DNA of 64,000 nt, from positions 217,914,325-217,978,324 of the forward strand of contig OV050030.1 in NCBI GenBank assembly GCA_920105625.2, written 5' to 3'. Position numbers and translations under genes: made by a program. The notes under the pieces are model-generated. The model ran no database searches and was not told where the DNA came from. It worked only from the letters and a program-made list of their open reading frames with translations. This stretch comes from Clusia tigrina (taxonomy: Eukaryota > Arthropoda > Insecta > Diptera > Clusiidae). Shown here one piece after another: positions 59,880 through 64,000 of this stretch (positions are counted from its first letter, which is position 1; every line of letters starts with the position of its first letter).

Positions 59880-61191
59880 CGTCTCAGTCGCTGCCGCTGT
59901 CGATTGGGTAGGTCTGCTGCCTTCTCTATGCCTATATCTACCCCTATCTGCCTCAGTTGGCGTTTCAGTCGGCGTCGCCGCATCTGCCAGCGTCTCTGTA
60001 GGCATCTCAGTCGCTGCCTTTATCGCTTGGGGGTTCTGCTGCCTTCTCTATGCCTAGCTGCCTCAGTCGGCGTCTCAGTCAGCGTCGCAGCCTCTGTCAG
60101 GGTTTCTGTAGGCGTCTCAGTCGCGGCCGCTGTCGACTGGGGAGATCTACTGCCTTCTCTATGCCTATATCTACCCCTATCTGCCTCAGTCGGTGTCTCA
60201 GTCGGCGTCTCAGTCGATGTCGCAGCCTCTTTCAGCGTCTCTGTAGGCTTCTCAGTCGCTGCCGCTGTCGATTGGGGAGTCTGCTGCCTTCTCTACGCCT
60301 AGATCTACACCTATCTGCCTCAGTCGGCGTCGCAGCCTCTGTCAGCGTCTCTGTAGGATTCTCAGTCGCTGCCGCTGTCGATTGGGGGGTCTGCTGCCTT
60401 CTCTATGCCTATATCTACCCCTATCTGCCTCAATCGGCGTCTCAGTCGGCTTCGCAGCCTCTGTCAGCGTCTCTGTATGCGTCTCAGTCGCTGCCGCTGT
60501 CGATTAGGGAGTCTGTTTCCTTCCCTATGCCTATATCTACACCTATCGCCCTCAGTCGGCGTCGCAGCCTTTGTCAGCGTCTCTGTAGGCTTCTCAGTCG
60601 CTGCCGCAGTCGATTGGAGGTCTGCTGCCTTATCTATGCCTGTATCTGCCTTTATCTGCCTCAGTCGGCGTCGCAGCCTCTATCAGCGTCTCTGTAGGCG
60701 TCTCAGTCGCTGCCGATGTCGATTGGGGGGTCTGCTGCCTTTTCTAAGCCGATATCTACCCCTATCTGCCTCAGTCGGCGTTTCAGTCGGTGTCGCAGCC
60801 TCTGTCAGTGTCTCTGTAGGCGTCTCAGTCGCTGCCGCTGTCGATTGGGGAGGTCTGCTGCCTTTTCTATGCCTATATCTACCCCTATCTGCCTCAGTTA
60901 GCGTCTCAGTCGGCGTCGCAGCATCTGCCTGCGTCTCTGTAGGCATCTCAGTCGCTGCCGCTGTCGATTGGGGAGTCTGCTGCCTTCTCTATGCCTATAT
61001 CTACCCCTATCTGCCTCAGTCGGCGTCTCAGTCGGCGTCTTAGCCTCTGTAAGCGTCTCTGTAGGCGACCCAGTCGCTGCCGCTGTCGATTGTGGGGTCT
61101 GCTGCTTCTCTAAGCCAATATCTACCCCTATCTGCCTCAATCGGCGTCTCAGTCAGCGTCGCAGCCTCTGTCTGCGTCTCTGTAGGCTTCT
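59880..61191 (+). repeat. Higher-order block, copy 1 (partner 62690-64000)
   Basis: The monomer series including CTTTATCGCTTGGGGG, CGCGGCCGCTGTCGACTGG and TGTATCTGCCTTTATC recurs at an offset of 2809-2810. The one-base change comes from GCCGCATC against GCGCATC near 62788. Confidence 0.85.
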
Positions 61192-62689
61192 CAGTCAATG
61201 CCGCTGTCGATTGGGGGGTCTGCTGCTTCTCTATGCCAATATCTACCCCTATCTGCCTCAGTCGGTGTCTCAGTCGGCGTCGCAGCCTCTGACTGCGTCT
61301 CTGTAGGCTTTTCAGTCAATGCCGCTGTCGATTGGGGCGTCTGCTGCCTTCTCTATGCCTATATCTAACCCTAGCTGCCTCAGTCGGCGTCGCAGCCTCT
61401 GTCAGCATCTCTGTAGGCGTCTCAGTCGCTGCCGCTGTCGATTGGGAGGTCTGCTGCCTTCTCTATGCCTATATCTACCCCTATCTGCCTCAGTCGGCGT
61501 CTCTGTAGGCGACCCAGTCGCTGCCGCTGTCGATTGTGGGGGTCTGCTGCTTCTCTATGCCAATATCTACCCCTATCTGCCTCTGACTGCGTCTCTGTAG
61601 GCTTTTCAGTCAATGCCGCTGTCGATTGGGGGGTCTGCTGCCTTCTCTATGCCTATATCTACCCCTATCTGCCTCAGTCGGCGTCTCAGTCGGCGTCGCA
61701 GCCTCAGTCAGCGTGTCTGTAGGAGTCTCAGTCATTGTCGCTGTCGATTGGGGGGTCTGCTGCCTTCTCTACGCCTATATCTACACCTATCTGCCTCAGT
61801 CGGCGTCGCAGCCTCTGTCAGCGTCTCTGTAGGATTCTCAGTCGCTGCCGCTGTCGATTGGGGGGTCTGCTGCCTTCTCTATGACTACATCTAACCCTAG
61901 CTGCCTCAGTCGGCGTCGCAGCCTCTGACAGCATCTCTGTAGGCGTCTCAGTCGCTGCTGCTGTCGATTGGGGGGTCTGCTGCCTTCTATACCTCTATCT
62001 GCCTCAGTCTGCGTCTCAGTCGGCGTCTCTGTAGGCGTCCCAGTCGCTGCCGCTTTCGATTGTGGGGTCTGCTGCCTTCTCTTTGCCTATATCTACCCCT
62101 ATCTGCCTCTGTCAGCGTCTCTGTAGACGACTCCGTCAATGCCGCTGTCGATTGGGGGGTCTGCTGCCTTCTCTATGCCTATACCTACCCCTATCTGCCT
62201 CAGTCGGCGTCGCAGCCTCTGTCAGCGTCTCTGCAGGAGTCACAGTCGTTGTCGCCGCCGATTGGGGGGTGTGCTGCCTTCTCTATGCCTATATCTACCA
62301 CTATCTGCCTCAGTCGGCATCGCAGTCGGCGTCGCAGCCTCTGTCAGCGTCTCTGTAGGTATCTCAGTCGCTGCCGCTGTCGATTGGCGGGTTTGCTGCC
62401 TTCTCTATGCCTATATCTACCCTTATCTGCCTCAGTCGGCGTCGCAGCCTCTGTCAGCGTCTCTGTAGGAGTCTTAGTCGTCGCCGCTGTCGATTGGGGG
62501 GTCTGCTGCCTTCTCTATGCCTATCTGCCTCAGTCGGCGTCTCAGTCAGCGTCGCAGCGTCTGTCAGCGTCTCTGTAGTGGTCTCAGTCGCTGCCAATGT
62601 CGATTGGGGGGTCTGTTTCCTTCCCTATGCCTATATCTACACCTATCGCCCTCAGTCGGCGTCGCAGCCTTTGTCAGCGTCTCTGTAGG

Positions 62690-64000
62690 CGTCTCAGTCG
62701 CTGCCGCTGTCGATTGGGTAGGTCTGCTGCCTTCTCTATGCCTATATCTACCCCTATCTGCCTCAGTTGGCGTTTCAGTCGGCGTCGCGCATCTGCCAGC
62801 GTCTCTGTAGGCATCTCAGTCGCTGCCTTTATCGCTTGGGGGTTCTGCTGCCTTCTCTATGCCTAGCTGCCTCAGTCGGCGTCTCAGTCAGCGTCGCAGC
62901 CTCTGTCAGGGTTTCTGTAGGCGTCTCAGTCGCGGCCGCTGTCGACTGGGGAGATCTACTGCCTTCTCTATGCCTATATCTACCCCTATCTGCCTCAGTC
63001 GGTGTCTCAGTCGGCGTCTCAGTCGATGTCGCAGCCTCTGCCAGCGTCTCTGTAGGCTTCTCAGTCGCTGCCGCTGTCGATTGGGGAGTCTGCTGCCTTC
63101 TCTACGCCTAGATCTACACCTATCTGCCTCAGTCGGCGTCGCAGCCTCTGTCAGCGTCTCTGTAGGATTCTCAGTCGCTGCCGCTGTCGATTGGGGGGTC
63201 TGCTGCCTTATCTGTGCCTATATCTACCCCTATCTGCCTCAGTCGGCGTCTCAGTCGGCGTCGCAGCCTCTGTCAGCGTCTCTGTATGCGTCTCAGTCGC
63301 TGCCGCTGTCGATTAGGGAGTCTGTTTCCTTCCCTATGCCTATATCTACACCTATCGCCCTCAGTCGGCGTCGCAGCCTTTGTCAGCGTCTCTGTAGGCT
63401 TCTCAGTCGCTGCCGCAGTCGATTGGAGGTCTGCTGCCTTATCTATGCCTGTATCTGCCTTTATCTGCCTCAGTCGGCGTCGCAGCCTCTATCAGCGTCT
63501 CTGTAGGCGTCTCAGTCGCTGCCGATGTCGATTGGGGGGTCTGCTGCCTTTTCTAAGCCAATATCTACCCCTATCTGCCTCAGTCGGCGTTTCAGTCGGT
63601 GTCGCAGCCTCTGTCAGTGTCTCTGTAGGCGTCTCAGTCGCTGCCGCTGTCGATTGGGGAGGTCTGCTGCCTTTTCTATGCCTATATCTACCCCTATCTG
63701 CCTCAGTTAGCGTCTCAGTCGGCGTCGCAGCATCTGCCTGCGTCTCTGTAGGCATCTCAGTCGCTGCCGCTGTCGATTGGGGAGTCTGCTGCCTTCTCTA
63801 TGCCTATATCTACCCCTATCTGCCTCAGTCGGCGTCTCAGTCGGCGTCTTAGCCTCTGTAAGCGTCTCTGTAGGCGACCCAGTCGCTGCCGCTGTCGATT
63901 GTGGGGTCTGCTGCTTCTCTAAGCCAATATCTACCCCTATCTGCCTCAATCGGCGTCTCAGTCAGCGTCGCAGCCTCTGTCTGCGTCTCTGTAGGCTTCT
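62690..64000 (+). repeat. Higher-order block, copy 2 (partner 59880-61191)
   Basis: Near-identical to copy 1 and cut by the window end, so the full duplicated length is unknown. Visible differences are few, for example CCTCTGCCAGCG near 63038 where copy 1 has CCTCTTTCAGCG. Confidence 0.85.

Larger units (their letters stand above)
55374..64000 (+). repeat. Satellite array, right arm
   Basis: This is the same satellite in the same orientation and with the same monomer structure, resuming at the retrotransposon's 5' end. The first bases repeat the last 13-14 bases of the left arm, so both arms were one array before the insertion. Variants such as CTTTTCAGTCAATGCC (for example near 56105, 57747, 58065 and 58934) also occur just left of the element at 45-48 kb, which supports continuity. 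The array runs off the window end. Confidence 0.97.

Noticed and set aside
1..64000. Telomeric repeat array
   Set aside because: No TTAGG or TCAGG arrays occur. The monomer is over 100 bp, although a subtelomeric location cannot be excluded.

Overview
The window is eukaryotic and almost certainly from an insect. It is one long satellite DNA array (1-49955 and 55374-64000, about 58.6 kb) interrupted once by a non-LTR retrotransposon of about 5.4 kb on the minus strand (49956-55373). The insect call rests on the retrotransposon: its two overlapping ORFs, three gag-type zinc knuckles, N-terminal APE-type endonuclease, reverse transcriptase and C-terminal CCHC match the R1 clade, which is known mainly from arthropods. 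I cannot name the species. I see no host gene, RNA gene or CRISPR array.

Satellite. Monomers all run in one orientation. Typical lengths are 110 and 122 bp, with an observed range of about 80 to 200 bp. A monomer has a pyrimidine-rich block of about 41 bp, one to eight copies of a 12-bp unit (CAGTCGGCGTCT and variants), a conserved block ending near CTGCCGCTGTCGATT, and a run of usually four to seven G. Length varies by 12-bp steps, by single G and by small deletions. Most typical lengths are not multiples of three, so the many open frames are by-products.

Larger layout. The array is a mosaic of higher-order duplications seen as repeated variant strings at fixed offsets: 1-2030 with 4721-6800; 7250-10720 with 11296-14540; 17670-22420 with 29607-34320 (about 11.9 kb apart); 22167-22960 with 24662-25430; 26340-29300 with 34510-37490; 25450-27750 with 37540-39840; 37191-38593 with 42518-43920; 45386-45910 with 47214-47740; and 59880-61191 with 62690-64000. 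Some monomer variants are confined to particular stretches, a sign of local homogenisation.

Retrotransposon. Read on the minus strand it has a 5' UTR (55373-54601), ORF1 (54600-53104, broken by an in-frame TAG at 54306-54304), ORF2 (53107-50135, 990 aa, intact), a 3' UTR and a 22-nt poly(A). It is flanked by a perfect 13-14 bp target-site duplication, GCATCTCAGTCGC(T), which is ordinary satellite sequence. Removing the element and one duplicate restores a normal monomer. ORF1 and ORF2 overlap by ATGA, which suggests coupled translation. The copy looks young, but the ORF1 stop probably makes it unable to move on its own unless the stop is read through or ORF1 protein is supplied by another copy.

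Limits: higher-order boundaries were read by eye and are good to roughly a hundred bases. No identity percentages were computed.
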